DNA of 64,000 nt from Bradyrhizobium lupini (GCF_040939785.1 NZ_CP162553.1:6467001-6531000); one strand, 5' to 3'. Shown: positions 42,609 through 51,749, counted from the first letter of the stretch. Notes: a model not told the origin generated them from the sequence alone. Numbers and translations: made by a program.

Positions 42609-42782
42609 TCAGGCGAGCTGATCGATCCGCGTACCCTGACCCGGCGGCAGCGGCGCAGGCGGCGGCGGCTTATAGGTCGGGTCGTTGTCCTTGGTCTTGG
42701 TCTGATCGTCCTGCTGCTTGGTCGTGTCGTAGCTCGGCACCACGATCGCGATCGGCGGCGGCGTAACGGTAGAAACGCTCAT
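42609..42782 (-). CDS. Small proline-rich hypothetical protein (57 residues)
   Basis: ATG 42782 has a GAGG ribosome site 8 bases upstream and the frame runs to TGA at 42609. The product has a hydrophobic N-terminal third (VSTVTPPPIAIVVPSYD), a charged middle rich in Gln/Asp/Lys, and a PPPPAP-LPPGQGTR stretch. No family recognised; no signal peptide. It is supported by its ribosome site, codon pattern and clean fit in the gap. Confidence 0.6.
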   Translation of the reverse strand: MSVSTVTPPPIAIVVPSYDTTKQQDDQTKTKDNDPTYKPPPPAPLPPGQGTRIDQLA

Positions 42783-42939
42783 CCACAAATCCTCACATAT
42801 GGAACAATTGACCCTGCGCCGCGAGACGCAAAATTTCCTTCAAGCCAATCGTTAAAATGCGAGGGATCCGGTGCGGTGGAGAGGCCGCTTTCGTGCCGCC
42901 ACACGCGCTGTTTCCGCGAGAGGACAGACCTCTCCTCCT

Positions 42940-43019
42940 CGTCATTGCGAGCGAAGCGAAGCAATCCAGTCTGTCTCCGCGGAGGGATTCTGGATTGCTT
43001 CGCTACGCTCGCAATGACG
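42940..43019. repeat. Palindromic intergenic repeat, family B, copy 3
   Basis: 80 bases, slightly shorter than the other copies: ends CGTCATTGCGAG / CTCGCAATGACG and inner arms GAAGCAATCCAG / CTGGATTGCTTC. Confidence 0.87.
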
Positions 43020-43067
43020 GTCTGTAGTGGGCGGTGTGCTGTCAGGCGCACACCGCGCGGGGACCGC

Positions 43068-43541
43068 CTATTCGTCCTTGCCGCGCGTGATCGCGATGGA
43101 CGCATCCGTCTTGGTGCGGGCGCATTCCATGTTGAGACGCCGGTAACGCATGCTGATCTTGTCGCCGCGCAAGAGCCCCATCCGCTTCAGGCAGCGTGTC
43201 GCGCCCGTCGTCGTATCGTCCTTGGTCACGGTGAAGACGATCGCGGCCATCGACCCCACCAGCGCAAAGAACTCCGGCTTGGGCTTGCGATCGCCCTTGG
43301 CATAGAGCTCGATCGAATATTTGTCGCCACGGCAGGCCACGGACAATTCCTTGGCCGCCGGATGAGTCAGGTAGACGACGTTGGCGGCGCGGAAATTCAC
43401 CTTGAGGCGATCGACCTGGTTCGCCAGCTCCTTGGCGCTGTCATCGCAGCGGTCCGCGCGGGCGGGCGAGGCGATGGTCACAAGGCCGGTGATGGCGGCG
43501 GCGACCAGGATCGCGCCGCGGACGTGCAAGTTCAATGTCAT
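43068..43541 (-). CDS. Secreted hypothetical protein
   Basis: 157 residues with a signal peptide ([21 protein letters not shown]). The mature part carries four cysteines (in RCDDS, VACRG, TRCLK, MECAR) that could form disulfides, and reads as a small periplasmic protein. ATG 43541 with AAGGGG upstream is preferred over 43625. No family recognised. Confidence 0.7.
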   Translation of the reverse strand: MTLNLHVRGAILVAAAITGLVTIASPARADRCDDSAKELANQVDRLKVNFRAANVVYLTHPAAKELSVACRGDKYSIELYAKGDRKPKPEFFALVGSMAAIVFTVTKDDTTTGATRCLKRMGLLRGDKISMRYRRLNMECARTKTDASIAITRGKDE

Positions 43542-43788
43542 GATGAAAGGCCCCTTAGCGGGCGCATTCAACCGTCGTCGGGCGCGTAGCGCAAGGGGTG
43601 CACCCAGGGTCTTCACCGGCATCATGAGAGCTTGGTGTCCGCCGACAGCCGCCGAAAATAGGTCGCCGTGTCGCCGAATCGGGATGCCCCGACCGCACCA
43701 GAGCGCCTTCCCTTTGCAGCAAAAAAGCTTAGAACAGTTCTATGAAAGGGGCCCATGCGAGGGCTCCAAAACCCCGAGATTCCCGCCC

Positions 43789-45444
43789 ATGAACGCTCCT
43801 ACCGCCTTTCCCGATCCCGCAAAGCCCGTTCCGCCCTACAAGCACACGCCGCTGTTTCCGCTGGGCAAGGACGAGACGCCCTACAAGAAGGTCTCGTCCG
43901 AGGGCGTCAGGGTCGAGAAGGTTTTGGGGAAGGACATGCTGGTGGTGTCCCGCGACGCGCTGCGGGCCCTGTCGGAAGCGGCCTTTGGCGACATCAACCA
44001 CTATCTGCGACCGGGTCATCTGAAGCAGCTCCGCGCGATCCTGGAGGATGGCGAGGCGAGCCCGAACGACAAGTTCGTCGCGCTGGACTTCCTCAAGAAC
44101 GCCAACATCGCTGCAGGCGGCGTGCTGCCGATGTGCCAGGACACCGGCACCGCGATCATCATGGGCAAGAAGGGTTGCAACGTCATCACCGATGGTGGCG
44201 ACGAGGCGGCACTGTCGGAAGGCGCGCGCGATGCTTACCTGCGCCGCAATCTGCGCTACTCGCAGGTCGCGCCGCTGTCGATGTACGAGGAGAAGAACAC
44301 CGCCAACAACATGCCGGCGCAGTGCGAGATCTACGCCGAAGGCGATGACGCCTACAAGTTTATGTTCATGGCGAAGGGCGGTGGCTCCGCCAACAAGAGC
44401 TTCCTGTTCCAGGCGACGCCCTCGGTGCTGACCAAGGACCGGCTGCTCGCCTTCCTGAAGGAGAAGGTGTTGACGCTGGGCACCGCGGCGTGCCCGCCCT
44501 ATCACCTCGCGATCGTCATCGGCGGCACCTCGGCCGAGCTCTGCATGAAGACGGTGAAGCTGGCGTCGGCTCGCTATCTCGACGCGCTGCCGACCCACGG
44601 CTCGCCCGACGGCAACGCGTTTCGCGATCTCGAGATGGAGCAGGAAATTCTGAAGATGACGCAGTCGCTCGGCGTCGGCGCGCAGTTCGGTGGAAAATAT
44701 TTCTGCCACGACGTCCGCGTGATCCGCATGCCGCGTCATGGCGCCTCGCTCCCGATCGGGCTCGGCGTGTCCTGCTCGGCCGATCGCCAGGTGCTCGGCA
44801 AGATCACCAGGGAGGGCGTCTATCTCGAAGAGCTCGAGCACAACCCGGCGCAGTATCTGCCCGAGGTCGAGCAGTCGCTCGGCGGCGAGGTCGTCAAGAT
44901 CGACCTCAACCAGCCGATGAAGGATATCCTTGCCACGTTCTCGAAGTACCCGACCAAGACGCGGGTATCGATGACCGGCACCATGATCGTCGCGCGCGAT
45001 TCCGCGCATGCCAAGCTGCGCGAGCGGCTCGACAAGGGCGAGCCGCTGCCGGACTATTTCAAGAACCATCCGGTCTATTACGCGGGCCCGGCCAAGACGC
45101 CCGAGGGCTATGCCTCCGGTGCGTTCGGCCCGACCACTGCGGGCCGTATGGATTCCTTTGTCGATCAGTTCCAGGCCGCCGGCGGCTCGATGGTGATGGT
45201 CGCCAAGGGCAACCGCGCGCCAGCCGTGCGTGAGGCCTGCAAGAAATATGGCGGCTTCTATCTCGGCTCCATCGGCGGCGCCGCGGCGAATCTTGCCGAG
45301 CACTGCATCAAGAAAGTCGAGGTGCTCGAATATCCCGAGCTCGGCATGGAAGCGATTTGGCGCATCGAGGTCGTCGACTTCCCGGCGTTCATCATCATCG
45401 ACGACAAGGGCAATGACTTCTTCAAAGAGTTGAATCTCGGCTAG
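43789..45444 (+). CDS. fumA: Fumarate hydratase, class I (iron-sulfur)
   Basis: 551 residues of the single-chain class I fumarase. The N-terminal domain holds the first cluster cysteine (Cys116 in MCQDTGTA) and the others lie in SCSADRQ and AEHCIKK. Further motifs: [38 protein letters not shown], and the C-terminal [27 protein letters not shown]. It hydrates fumarate to malate in the TCA cycle and is oxygen-sensitive because of its 4Fe-4S cluster. ATG 43789 chosen; upstream in-frame sequence overlaps a divergent gene. Confidence 0.95.
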   Translation: MNAPTAFPDPAKPVPPYKHTPLFPLGKDETPYKKVSSEGVRVEKVLGKDMLVVSRDALRALSEAAFGDINHYLRPGHLKQLRAILEDGEASPNDKFVALDFLKNANIAAGGVLPMCQDTGTAIIMGKKGCNVITDGGDEAALSEGARDAYLRRNLRYSQVAPLSMYEEKNTANNMPAQCEIYAEGDDAYKFMFMAKGGGSANKSFLFQATPSVLTKDRLLAFLKEKVLTLGTAACPPYHLAIVIGGTSAELCMKTVKLASARYLDALPTHGSPDGNAFRDLEMEQEILKMTQSLGVGAQFGGKYFCHDVRVIRMPRHGASLPIGLGVSCSADRQVLGKITREGVYLEELEHNPAQYLPEVEQSLGGEVVKIDLNQPMKDILATFSKYPTKTRVSMTGTMIVARDSAHAKLRERLDKGEPLPDYFKNHPVYYAGPAKTPEGYASGAFGPTTAGRMDSFVDQFQAAGGSMVMVAKGNRAPAVREACKKYGGFYLGSIGGAAANLAEHCIKKVEVLEYPELGMEAIWRIEVVDFPAFIIIDDKGNDFFKELNLG

Positions 45445-45503
45445 CCAGGTCCTGCGTCCTTCCGCCGGTTCTTGGACCGGCGGAGGATTTACGCAGCCTG
45501 CGC

Positions 45504-46553
45504 TCAGCGCTTTATGCTGAACGATACAGCGCCGCCATTTTCCACGCTGTCGAACATGACGAGGGCGCGAATGCTGGCTGAGTCTTCCTCGAGGGGAAGT
45601 AGAATCTCCGCTTTGGCGTCCGCTGTGACGGTGCTGAGGTCGAGCGTTGCCAACGGCTTTGCCGTCTTGCTGCTGCCGTCCCACAACCAAATTGTATAGG
45701 AAACCTTTTCATTCCGCGTCGGGCCTGCGAGAATCAAGATGCCGTCGTTCACCGCGGCAAGGTCCCGGATCCCGGTATTTTCCCCGAGTTCTAACGGGAT
45801 CGAGTCCGGCTTGAGGTCGTCGGCCTTTGTGAACAGTGCTCCCGCATCGACGCTGAGCACATAGGCTTGCTTGTCGAGCGACGGTCCTCGCAGCCCGAAG
45901 TACATGCGTCCGTTCCTGACCGCGATCCCTTCGATATTAACGCCGCCCTCCGCAAGAGGCTTGTTGAATTTCGCTTTTACATATTTGTCGTTTTCAATAA
46001 CCTCGCGCATCCGCGGGCTCGCCTCCACGCCATCGACCTTCTTAGCGTTGGGTTCGGTCTTGGGAATACCGGTTTGCGGATCCACGGCGATCCGAAACAC
46101 GACGTAGCTCGACAGGTTCTCCTTGTCTTTCTTGCGGCTGCGGCCGTGCGAGCCGGTCACATAGAAGAAACCCTTTTCGTAGGCGACGCCTTCGGCATCG
46201 GGATCCTTGTCTTCATCGGAAAGCCGGATGAGCTTCCGTGGAACGAGGACGTTTCCTTCGATCGAGAAGAACTGCGCGTATTTCTTCTCATCATTGGCAA
46301 TCAGGCACGACGTGAATTTTGGTGTCGTCGGCACGCACGCCGCGCCGCTCAGATTCATGCGCGGCTGATCCTCGAAGTTGTCGTCCTTGTCTTCCTTCTC
46401 AAAGATCGAGGCAGGCTTCCAGGCAGTCGCCTCCGGCGAAATCTTCGGCGGCAACGGTTCGCCGCGGCCGGCCGACGCCGTAGCTGCCAGCACAATGCAA
46501 ACGAAGGCGGCGGTCAGTGATCGATGAAATGAAAGCGTGTCGTTGTGCGGCAT
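45504..46553 (-). CDS. Secreted DUF3616 protein
   Basis: 349 residues with a signal peptide (LTAAFVCIVLAATASA). The body matches DUF3616, a beta-propeller-like family: ACVPTTPKFTSCLIANDEKKYAQFF, DAEGVAYEKGFFYVTGSHGRSRK, NIEGIAVRNGRMYFGLRGP, NTGIRDLAAVNDGILILAGPT. Function not established. A strong GGGAGGG site precedes ATG 46553. Confidence 0.85.
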   Translation of the reverse strand: MPHNDTLSFHRSLTAAFVCIVLAATASAGRGEPLPPKISPEATAWKPASIFEKEDKDDNFEDQPRMNLSGAACVPTTPKFTSCLIANDEKKYAQFFSIEGNVLVPRKLIRLSDEDKDPDAEGVAYEKGFFYVTGSHGRSRKKDKENLSSYVVFRIAVDPQTGIPKTEPNAKKVDGVEASPRMREVIENDKYVKAKFNKPLAEGGVNIEGIAVRNGRMYFGLRGPSLDKQAYVLSVDAGALFTKADDLKPDSIPLELGENTGIRDLAAVNDGILILAGPTRNEKVSYTIWLWDGSSKTAKPLATLDLSTVTADAKAEILLPLEEDSASIRALVMFDSVENGGAVSFSIKR

Positions 46554-46640
46554 TTTTCCCTCCCGCGTGCAATGCTTAACTACAACCCTGAATTGTTAAG
46601 AAGGCAAGGGCGGCGACTGTCGCGGAGCGGGATTTTCTCG

Positions 46641-47561
46641 TCAGCTACAATTCGTGACCTGGTTGGAGCACAGCCCGCGCCACCAGCCGCGGACGCCGTC
46701 CTGGCTCTCGACCAAGCCCCAGAGGCCGCTGCAGGCAAAGATGTGCTTCGGTCCGCCGTCGGTGTCGATCGCGCCGCCGAGCTCGCGCTGGGCGGGCGTC
46801 CATTTCGCATCGACGAAGGGTGCTTGGAACAGGCCGCCCATGCGTGTCGCGCCATTGGCGTAGGACGCGCCGACCTTGTTGGAGGCGACCCAGCCGCGTC
46901 CGGCATAGGGCTTTGGCGCGCTGCGCGGATATTTCTTGTCGTCCTCGTAGTCCTTGCCCGGCGGCTTGGCGCCTTCGATCAGAAACCAGCCGTTCTTGAA
47001 GCCGATGATGCGGAATTCGGTAAGCCAGCCGCCATCCGGCGTATTCTCGCTGCCGCCGAGCTTGAGCCGGTAAGGCGGCGGAAGCGTGCCGAGCACACGC
47101 GCCTTGATCGATGGTTCGGCACGCACGTTGAGGCCATCAGGATCCTTGTCGACGGACCATGCGCCGAAATCGCAGGGCTCGGTACCGTCGGGAAGCGTTG
47201 AGCGCCTGGCGGCGAGATCGGCATGCAGCTTTGCGAAGTCGGTGTCGTCGTTGTCAGAATCGGGCCCGCTACGCGGCTTCAATTCGGCCGAGATTGCGCG
47301 CGTCGCATCCGGCGTCAGCGCGACCACGAGAGCCTGGCGCGTGGCGAACACGCTTGCAGGTGACTTCGGATCGTTCGACGAGATCGGATAGACGGCGAGG
47401 TAGCCCGTCGGCCCTTCGGTTCGATAGGCCGTGCCGGCGACATAGCCGGCCGGTAGCATGGCGAGCGCGCTTGCCCGCCACGCCGGTTCGGCGTCGTCCG
47501 CGCTAGCCGCTTGTGTCGCGACACACAGGATCGTCGCCGCGATGAGACCGAGCGCGCGCAC
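46641..47561 (-). CDS. Secreted SH3-like domain protein
   Basis: 306 residues from GTG 47561 with a signal peptide (GLIAATILCVATQAASA). A bacterial SH3-like domain lies about 140-200 (DGLNVRAEPSIKARVLGTLPPPY, then IIGFKNGWFLIEGA), typical of wall- or peptide-binding periplasmic proteins. A C-terminal region contains PYAGRGWVASNKVG and a Cys pair (GLCSNQVTNC). It is 14 bases after the upstream 98-residue gene and may be co-transcribed. Confidence 0.82.
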   Translation of the reverse strand: MRALGLIAATILCVATQAASADDAEPAWRASALAMLPAGYVAGTAYRTEGPTGYLAVYPISSNDPKSPASVFATRQALVVALTPDATRAISAELKPRSGPDSDNDDTDFAKLHADLAARRSTLPDGTEPCDFGAWSVDKDPDGLNVRAEPSIKARVLGTLPPPYRLKLGGSENTPDGGWLTEFRIIGFKNGWFLIEGAKPPGKDYEDDKKYPRSAPKPYAGRGWVASNKVGASYANGATRMGGLFQAPFVDAKWTPAQRELGGAIDTDGGPKHIFACSGLWGLVESQDGVRGWWRGLCSNQVTNCS

Positions 47562-47575
47562 CGTTGCCGCGCGGC

Positions 47576-47872
47576 TTAGGCGCGCGTGCCGGTGAACGGG
47601 AAGCTGCCCATCGGGCCGATGCCCATCTCACCGCTCATGCTGTCGCCGGAGACGGTTCCGATGAATTCGAGCGTCAAGGGCATCGGATTGGTGATCGAGA
47701 CCTTCCAGTTGACGGCATCGCCGCTGACGGTGCCATCGAAAATCTCGGCTGTATCGCCTTCCGCGCCCTGCGTCCCCGTGAGCGTGCCGCCGGCAGCCGT
47801 CAGGCTCAGCGTCGCCTTGCGCTCGCCCATGGGGGTCGTCAGGGTCAGAGTCCAGTTGCCGTCGACGGCCAT
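47576..47872 (-). CDS. Conserved hypothetical beta-rich protein (98 residues)
   Basis: ATG 47872 has a GGGAG ribosome site. The product (MAVDGNWTLTLTTPMGERKATLSL, then GTQGAEGDTAEIFDGTVSGD and a C-terminal GPMGSFPFTGTR) consists of alternating strands and Gly turns, without signal or membrane segment. Small proteins of this pattern occur near oxidoreductase genes, but I cannot name the family. Probably part of the TetR-linked membrane-protein operon. Confidence 0.75.
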   Translation of the reverse strand: MAVDGNWTLTLTTPMGERKATLSLTAAGGTLTGTQGAEGDTAEIFDGTVSGDAVNWKVSITNPMPLTLEFIGTVSGDSMSGEMGIGPMGSFPFTGTRA

Positions 47873-47976
47873 TCGCGTCTCCCAAGATCCCGGCGGACCG
47901 CGACGATCCGCGGGCCAGTCCCGGCCGAGCGTATAGCGCAACTCGCCGCTCGCGCCTAACGCTCCGTTGGAGGCAT

Positions 47977-48531
47977 TTAGGCGCGGGCGGCGGCGCGTCG
48001 TCGGCTGGTGACGATGAGGCGAAGCACGACGTATTGCACGGCGAAGGCGAGGATCTTGGCGCCGCCCGCGACCACCGTGATGTAGAACGCCCACAGCTTC
48101 AGATCGCCTGTGGAGGCGACGGCGATCATGCCGGCGCCGATTACGAACATCAGCGCGGCCCAGGCATAACCTGCAGCCGTCACATATTCCGGAACGGTCT
48201 CGACGACGATCGGCGGCATGTAGCGCAGCATCCAGCCCCGCTTGAGCATGATGGCGCCGATCGCGAAATGCGCGATCGAGGGCTTTGCGAGCATGAAGCG
48301 GGGATCGTTGGTCAGCAGCGTGACCGTGCCGAGCACGACGACGAGCGCGACGCTCGCATAGGTCATGTAATTGAGCTGCTGCCCCTTGACGCGCGCGTAG
48401 ATCACCTGCGCGATCGCTCCGGCAATCGCCACCGACGTTGCCAGGACGACGTTGTCGGTGATGATATAGATGACCAGGAAGACGATGGCAGAGAAGAGGT
48501 CGGAGGCGAGGCGGGCGAATACGTCCTTCAT
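47977..48531 (-). CDS. YciB/IspZ-like inner-membrane septation protein
   Basis: 184 residues with five or six transmembrane helices. The layout and the TNDPRFMLAKPSIAHFAIGAIMLKRGWMLRYMPP segment correspond to the YciB/IspZ family, which helps cell-envelope and septum formation. It lies 12 bases after the upstream membrane-protein gene under the same TetR-type operator pair, unusual for a septation gene, so it may be a specialised paralogue. Confidence 0.75.
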   Translation of the reverse strand: MKDVFARLASDLFSAIVFLVIYIITDNVVLATSVAIAGAIAQVIYARVKGQQLNYMTYASVALVVVLGTVTLLTNDPRFMLAKPSIAHFAIGAIMLKRGWMLRYMPPIVVETVPEYVTAAGYAWAALMFVIGAGMIAVASTGDLKLWAFYITVVAGGAKILAFAVQYVVLRLIVTSRRRAAARA

Positions 48532-48543
48532 CGTCGATCCTGT

Positions 48544-49119
48544 TCAGCGGGAGTTGGACATTGGGCTGGCCGGCGCACCGTACTTGATCTGCCGATATTC
48601 GGGATACCATTTTGTGAAATAGATCGCGCTGTTGCGGGCGGCGAAGGCGACCGCAAGGCTCGACCAGAGCGGCAGGCCGGGGACATAGAGCAGCACGAGA
48701 TTGGCGGCCGCCATCAGCAGCGCAGCCGCGGTCCAAGCGCCCGTGATGACGTAATTGGCATAGAGAAAGCCGGGCATTGCCGCGGTCTCGGCCGGCACGG
48801 ATTCGACCGCGTATTGCAGCGTGAAGGGACGCCGGACCAGCATCGAGCCGAGCGAGATGACGAAGATGCCGATGTCGACCGACAGCTTGACACCGAGCGT
48901 GCCAAGCGCCGGGTCGAACAGCGCGAGGTGGAGGCCGATTGCGGCGAATAGCAGCGCCGAGCCCATAGCCAGGATCTTCAGCGAGCGACCGCGCACGACA
49001 TCGATCGCCACGGTGGCCAGACAGGTTGCCGAGGCTACGAATACGCTGATCGTGGCAGACGTCATCAGCATCAGGAAAGTGAAGGCGCCGTAGGGCGCGA
49101 GGATCAGGAAAATCGCCAT
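48544..49119 (-). CDS. Hypothetical multi-pass membrane protein
   Basis: 191 residues with about six hydrophobic helices (for example 2-25, 50-70, 75-95, 120-148). A conserved-looking C-terminal AARNSAIYFTKWYPEYRQIKYG is cytoplasmic or interfacial. No family recognised. First gene after the operator pair at 49141-49211, followed by the YciB-like gene. Confidence 0.75.
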   Translation of the reverse strand: MAIFLILAPYGAFTFLMLMTSATISVFVASATCLATVAIDVVRGRSLKILAMGSALLFAAIGLHLALFDPALGTLGVKLSVDIGIFVISLGSMLVRRPFTLQYAVESVPAETAAMPGFLYANYVITGAWTAAALLMAAANLVLLYVPGLPLWSSLAVAFAARNSAIYFTKWYPEYRQIKYGAPASPMSNSR

Positions 49120-49140
49120 GGTTCGCCTCGGTCAGGCCTT

Positions 49141-49159
49141 ATCTTTACGGTGTAAAGAT
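49141..49159. promoter_or_regulatory. TetR-type operator, perfect (upstream of membrane-protein operon)
   Basis: ATCTTTAC-GGT-GTAAAGAT: an 8-3-8 perfect palindrome, 22 bases before ATG 49119. It is identical in both arms to the site at 50915-50933. Confidence 0.85.
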
Positions 49160-49192
49160 CAATATGTCAGGAGCGAGGCGAGGTCAAGTAGA

Positions 49193-49211
49193 ATCTTTAC
49201 AGTGTCAAAAT
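49193..49211. promoter_or_regulatory. TetR-type operator, imperfect (distal)
   Basis: ATCTTTAC-AGT-GTCAAAAT: left arm perfect, right arm 6/8. Its centre is 52 bases from that of the perfect site, and it overlaps the last codons of the 89-residue membrane-protein gene. Confidence 0.75.
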
Positions 49212-49466
49212 GACGTAAGCGACTTCCAAAAATTGGATTGCTGCAACGGCTTGGTCGGCCATCTCATCAATGAAGCCGGCCCGGGACAGGTGCGGCAGCA
49301 CAGGTAACGCACAGGCGATCGAGAGGACGAAGGCGAGCAAGATACCGCCGTTGAAGATGGTTTGGCCGCTCCGCCGCGGCCGGATCATCGGGAGCGTGAT
49401 CCCGGCGCAGATCGGGAACAGGATCAGGACAGCGAGGCGGTCCGCGGTGATCGAGGGCATATGCAT
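49197..49466 (-). CDS. Small membrane protein downstream of carotenoid oxygenase (89 residues)
   Basis: ATG 49466 has an AAGG ribosome site 6-7 bases upstream. Two or three hydrophobic helices are visible (ADRLAVLILFPICAGITLPM; FNGGILLAFVLSIACALPVL). It lies 40 bases after the carotenoid oxygenase gene and is probably in its operon. Family not recognised; possibly a partner or product transporter, which is inference. Confidence 0.65.
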   Translation of the reverse strand: MHMPSITADRLAVLILFPICAGITLPMIRPRRSGQTIFNGGILLAFVLSIACALPVLPHLSRAGFIDEMADQAVAAIQFLEVAYVILTL

Positions 49467-49506
49467 GAGAGACCTTTTGGTGACATCAGCGATGTCGAGA
49501 GGAGAG

Positions 49507-50898
49507 CTACCGCGCGCCGACCCAATTGCCGTGAAAACCGTCGGGCACGCGATGGCCGAGCTGCACCAGCGCGACGGGGCCGGCCTCGACATCCTTGGCA
49601 TTGAACACGGCGAGGTCGCTGCGGTTTTCCCGCGCGCGCCAGACCACCGCCAGCAGCCAGCCGTCGCCTTCCGCCGCATCTTTCGACCGCTCGACGAAGA
49701 CCGGCTCGGAGATGGTGTCGCCGGCCGGCAGCAGATAATGGCCGAGGCGCGTTCCATTGCCATCGACATGGACGACGCCGGACAGCGCGCCGAACATCGG
49801 CAGCTTCGGATTGGCGCAGGCGTACCAGCCGTGACGGCTCTTCAATCCGGCGCGGCGGTCGTCGATGCGCGGGAATTCGCCGGTAAGATCGTCGAGATAG
49901 GTCTGCTGGAAGCGGTCGGTCTTCCCGGCAAGATCGAAGGTCCAGCGGCAGTGGCGAGCGAAGGATTTCTCGGGATTGGTGGGCGTGCCGTCGGGATGCG
50001 TAAATAGTGGTGCTTCCTCGAACTGCATGACGTCCGCGATGATGCGGTCACCGTCCTCCCAAGCATTCATGACGTGGAAGACGTAGCAGGCTTCAGCACG
50101 AAACCAGACGATGTCCTTCGCGCTGCCCTTGCGCTTGATCACGCCGACATAGGCGCCCTTGTCCGGCTCCCAGGCATAGGGCGGCCGCCCGCTGATCGCG
50201 CGCTCCATGCTGCCGGTGACGGGCAGGATCGGAAACAGCACGTGGTTCTCGGTGACGATGAAGTCGTGCACCATGCTTGCATAGGGCGCCTCGAAACGTT
50301 CGAAGCGCGTCGCCTTGCCGGACGCGTCGATCGAGCCGTAGGAGAGGGCAGGCGTCAGCGGACCCGCGGCGTTGTAGCCGAAGAACACCAGCTCGCCGGT
50401 GACGGGATCGATCTTCGGGTGCGCGGTGAAGCTGCCGGCGACACGGCCCTGATAATTGTGATAGCCGCGGGTTGCGAGCGTGCCCGGATCGATCTCAGTC
50501 GGCAGATGGGCTTCTTCCAGCGCAAGCAGCTTGCCGGCATGGAAGATGATGTTGGTGTTGGCGACGCCGCCGTCGGTGAGGTCTTGCGGCGCATCCGGCA
50601 GCTTGCGGCCGAAGCCCCCGAACAACGCGCGGCCGGCATCGTGCTCGGCCAGCCATTTCGGCGTACGGACCCAGCGATTGCGATGGCTGGCGCGGCCGTT
50701 CTCGAGGTGAAAGGCGTGCAGCATGCCGTCGCCGACGAACCAGTGCGCGCCGGGCGAGTCGAACTGCGGATTGGGGCCGTTGCGATAGAGCGTGCCGTTC
50801 AGTTCGCGCGGCAATTCACCGATGATTTTCAGGAAGGGCGCGTCGGCCTCGAACGGAATCGGACCGAGGTTGTGGCGGCGTTCGGCGTCCTGCTGCAC
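49507..50898 (-). CDS. Carotenoid oxygenase family protein
   Basis: 463 residues of the beta-propeller carotenoid/stilbene cleavage family. Four iron-binding histidines are placed as expected: TAHPKID, SMVHDF, YVFHVMNAW and, at the C-terminus, FHGNWV. N-terminal GELPRELNGTLYRNGPNP and HWFVGDGMLHAF are hallmarks. It cleaves a double bond of a carotenoid, apocarotenoid or lignin-derived stilbene with O2 and Fe2+. GTG 50898 has a GGAAGGG site. The perfect TetR operator lies 17 bases before its start. Confidence 0.93.
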   Translation of the reverse strand: MQQDAERRHNLGPIPFEADAPFLKIIGELPRELNGTLYRNGPNPQFDSPGAHWFVGDGMLHAFHLENGRASHRNRWVRTPKWLAEHDAGRALFGGFGRKLPDAPQDLTDGGVANTNIIFHAGKLLALEEAHLPTEIDPGTLATRGYHNYQGRVAGSFTAHPKIDPVTGELVFFGYNAAGPLTPALSYGSIDASGKATRFERFEAPYASMVHDFIVTENHVLFPILPVTGSMERAISGRPPYAWEPDKGAYVGVIKRKGSAKDIVWFRAEACYVFHVMNAWEDGDRIIADVMQFEEAPLFTHPDGTPTNPEKSFARHCRWTFDLAGKTDRFQQTYLDDLTGEFPRIDDRRAGLKSRHGWYACANPKLPMFGALSGVVHVDGNGTRLGHYLLPAGDTISEPVFVERSKDAAEGDGWLLAVVWRARENRSDLAVFNAKDVEAGPVALVQLGHRVPDGFHGNWVGAR

Positions 50899-50914
50899 GG
50901 CGTATCCCTTCCTT

Positions 50915-50933
50915 ATCTTTACATCGTAAAGAT
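50915..50933. promoter_or_regulatory. TetR-type operator, perfect (carotenoid oxygenase / tetR region)
   Basis: ATCTTTAC-ATC-GTAAAGAT: 8-3-8 perfect palindrome between the divergent carotenoid oxygenase and tetR genes. Confidence 0.85.
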
Positions 50934-50967
50934 CAAATAGCCGTACGAGGGGTTTTGGTCAAGTGAA

Positions 50968-50986
50968 ATCTTTACACTGTCAATAT
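50968..50986. promoter_or_regulatory. TetR-type operator, imperfect (next to tetR start)
   Basis: ATCTTTAC-ACT-GTCAATAT: left arm perfect, right arm 6/8, centre 53 bases from the perfect site and 20 bases before the tetR start, so autorepression is likely. Confidence 0.75.
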
Positions 50987-51005
50987 TGCGTCCTATAGCT
51001 GGCCC

Positions 51006-51731
51006 ATGGGCAAGAGTGAGATCAGGACAGAAACCGCGCGCGGTGGGCGCATTTCGAAGAAGGCGAGCGCGCCGGCGCGTTCCGCGCGACGACCGGCGAG
51101 CGTCAAGTCCGAGGCGCCCTATCACCACGGCGCGCTGCGCGAGGCGCTGCTCCAGGCCGCCGAACGGGTGCTGGAGCGTGACGGGCTCGCCGGCCTGACA
51201 TTGCGCGCGGTGGCGCGCGAGGCGGGCGTCTCGCATGCCGCGCCCACCCATCATTTCGGTGACCTCACCGGGCTTCTCAGCGAGCTCGCGGCGGTCGGCT
51301 TCCGCCAGTTCAATGCGGCGATGGCGTCGTCCTCTGACACCGCCACCACCCCGCTTGAGCACGCGCTGGCGCGGCCGAAAGCCTATGTTGCCTATGCCCA
51401 GGCTCATCCCGGCATGTACGGCATCATGTTCCGCACCGAGCGCCTCGACTATTCCAGGCCGTCGCTGCACGAGGCCGCCGAGGCGTCCTTTGCGGGACTC
51501 GCCAATGCCGTCGGCATGATGCGGCAGGAGCAGATCCGCGGCGACGCGCTGACGCTCAATCAGGGCGCTGCGATCGCGCGCGCCTGGTCGATGGTGCACG
51601 GTTTTACGATGCTGCTGCTCGATGGACGGCTGGAGGATATTCTGGGGCGTCTGCCCGAGGGCACGACTCCCGAACGCCTGCTCGAGGCCATGCTGATGTC
51701 GCCCGTGACGGGGAAGCCGCCGGGCCCCTGA
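51006..51731 (+). CDS. TetR-family transcriptional regulator
   Basis: 241 residues: a basic, disordered N-terminus (1-35), a TetR helix-turn-helix (about 40-90: YHHGALREALLQAAERVLERDGLAGLTLRAVAREAGVSHAAPTHHF) and a WHG-type C-terminal ligand domain with a SMVHGFTMLLLDGRL segment. It probably represses the carotenoid oxygenase and membrane-protein operons and itself through the four palindromes at 49141-49211 and 50915-50986. Ligand unknown; an apocarotenoid or aromatic is plausible. Confidence 0.92.
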   Translation: MGKSEIRTETARGGRISKKASAPARSARRPASVKSEAPYHHGALREALLQAAERVLERDGLAGLTLRAVAREAGVSHAAPTHHFGDLTGLLSELAAVGFRQFNAAMASSSDTATTPLEHALARPKAYVAYAQAHPGMYGIMFRTERLDYSRPSLHEAAEASFAGLANAVGMMRQEQIRGDALTLNQGAAIARAWSMVHGFTMLLLDGRLEDILGRLPEGTTPERLLEAMLMSPVTGKPPGP

Positions 51732-51749
51732 TCGATTGCCGGCGAGCGC

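Noticed and set aside
33456..43019. Family B repeats as a CRISPR array or insertion sequence
   Set aside because: The copies are thousands of bases apart, self-complementary and without spacers or transposase.
43729..45690. 653-codon minus-strand frame across fumarase
   Set aside because: Antisense to class I fumarase, which has all cluster cysteines and motifs; the antisense product has none.
48034..48951. 305-codon plus-strand frame over the YciB-like and membrane-protein genes
   Set aside because: Charged, His/Arg-rich antisense product; the minus strand gives proper membrane helices with coupled starts.
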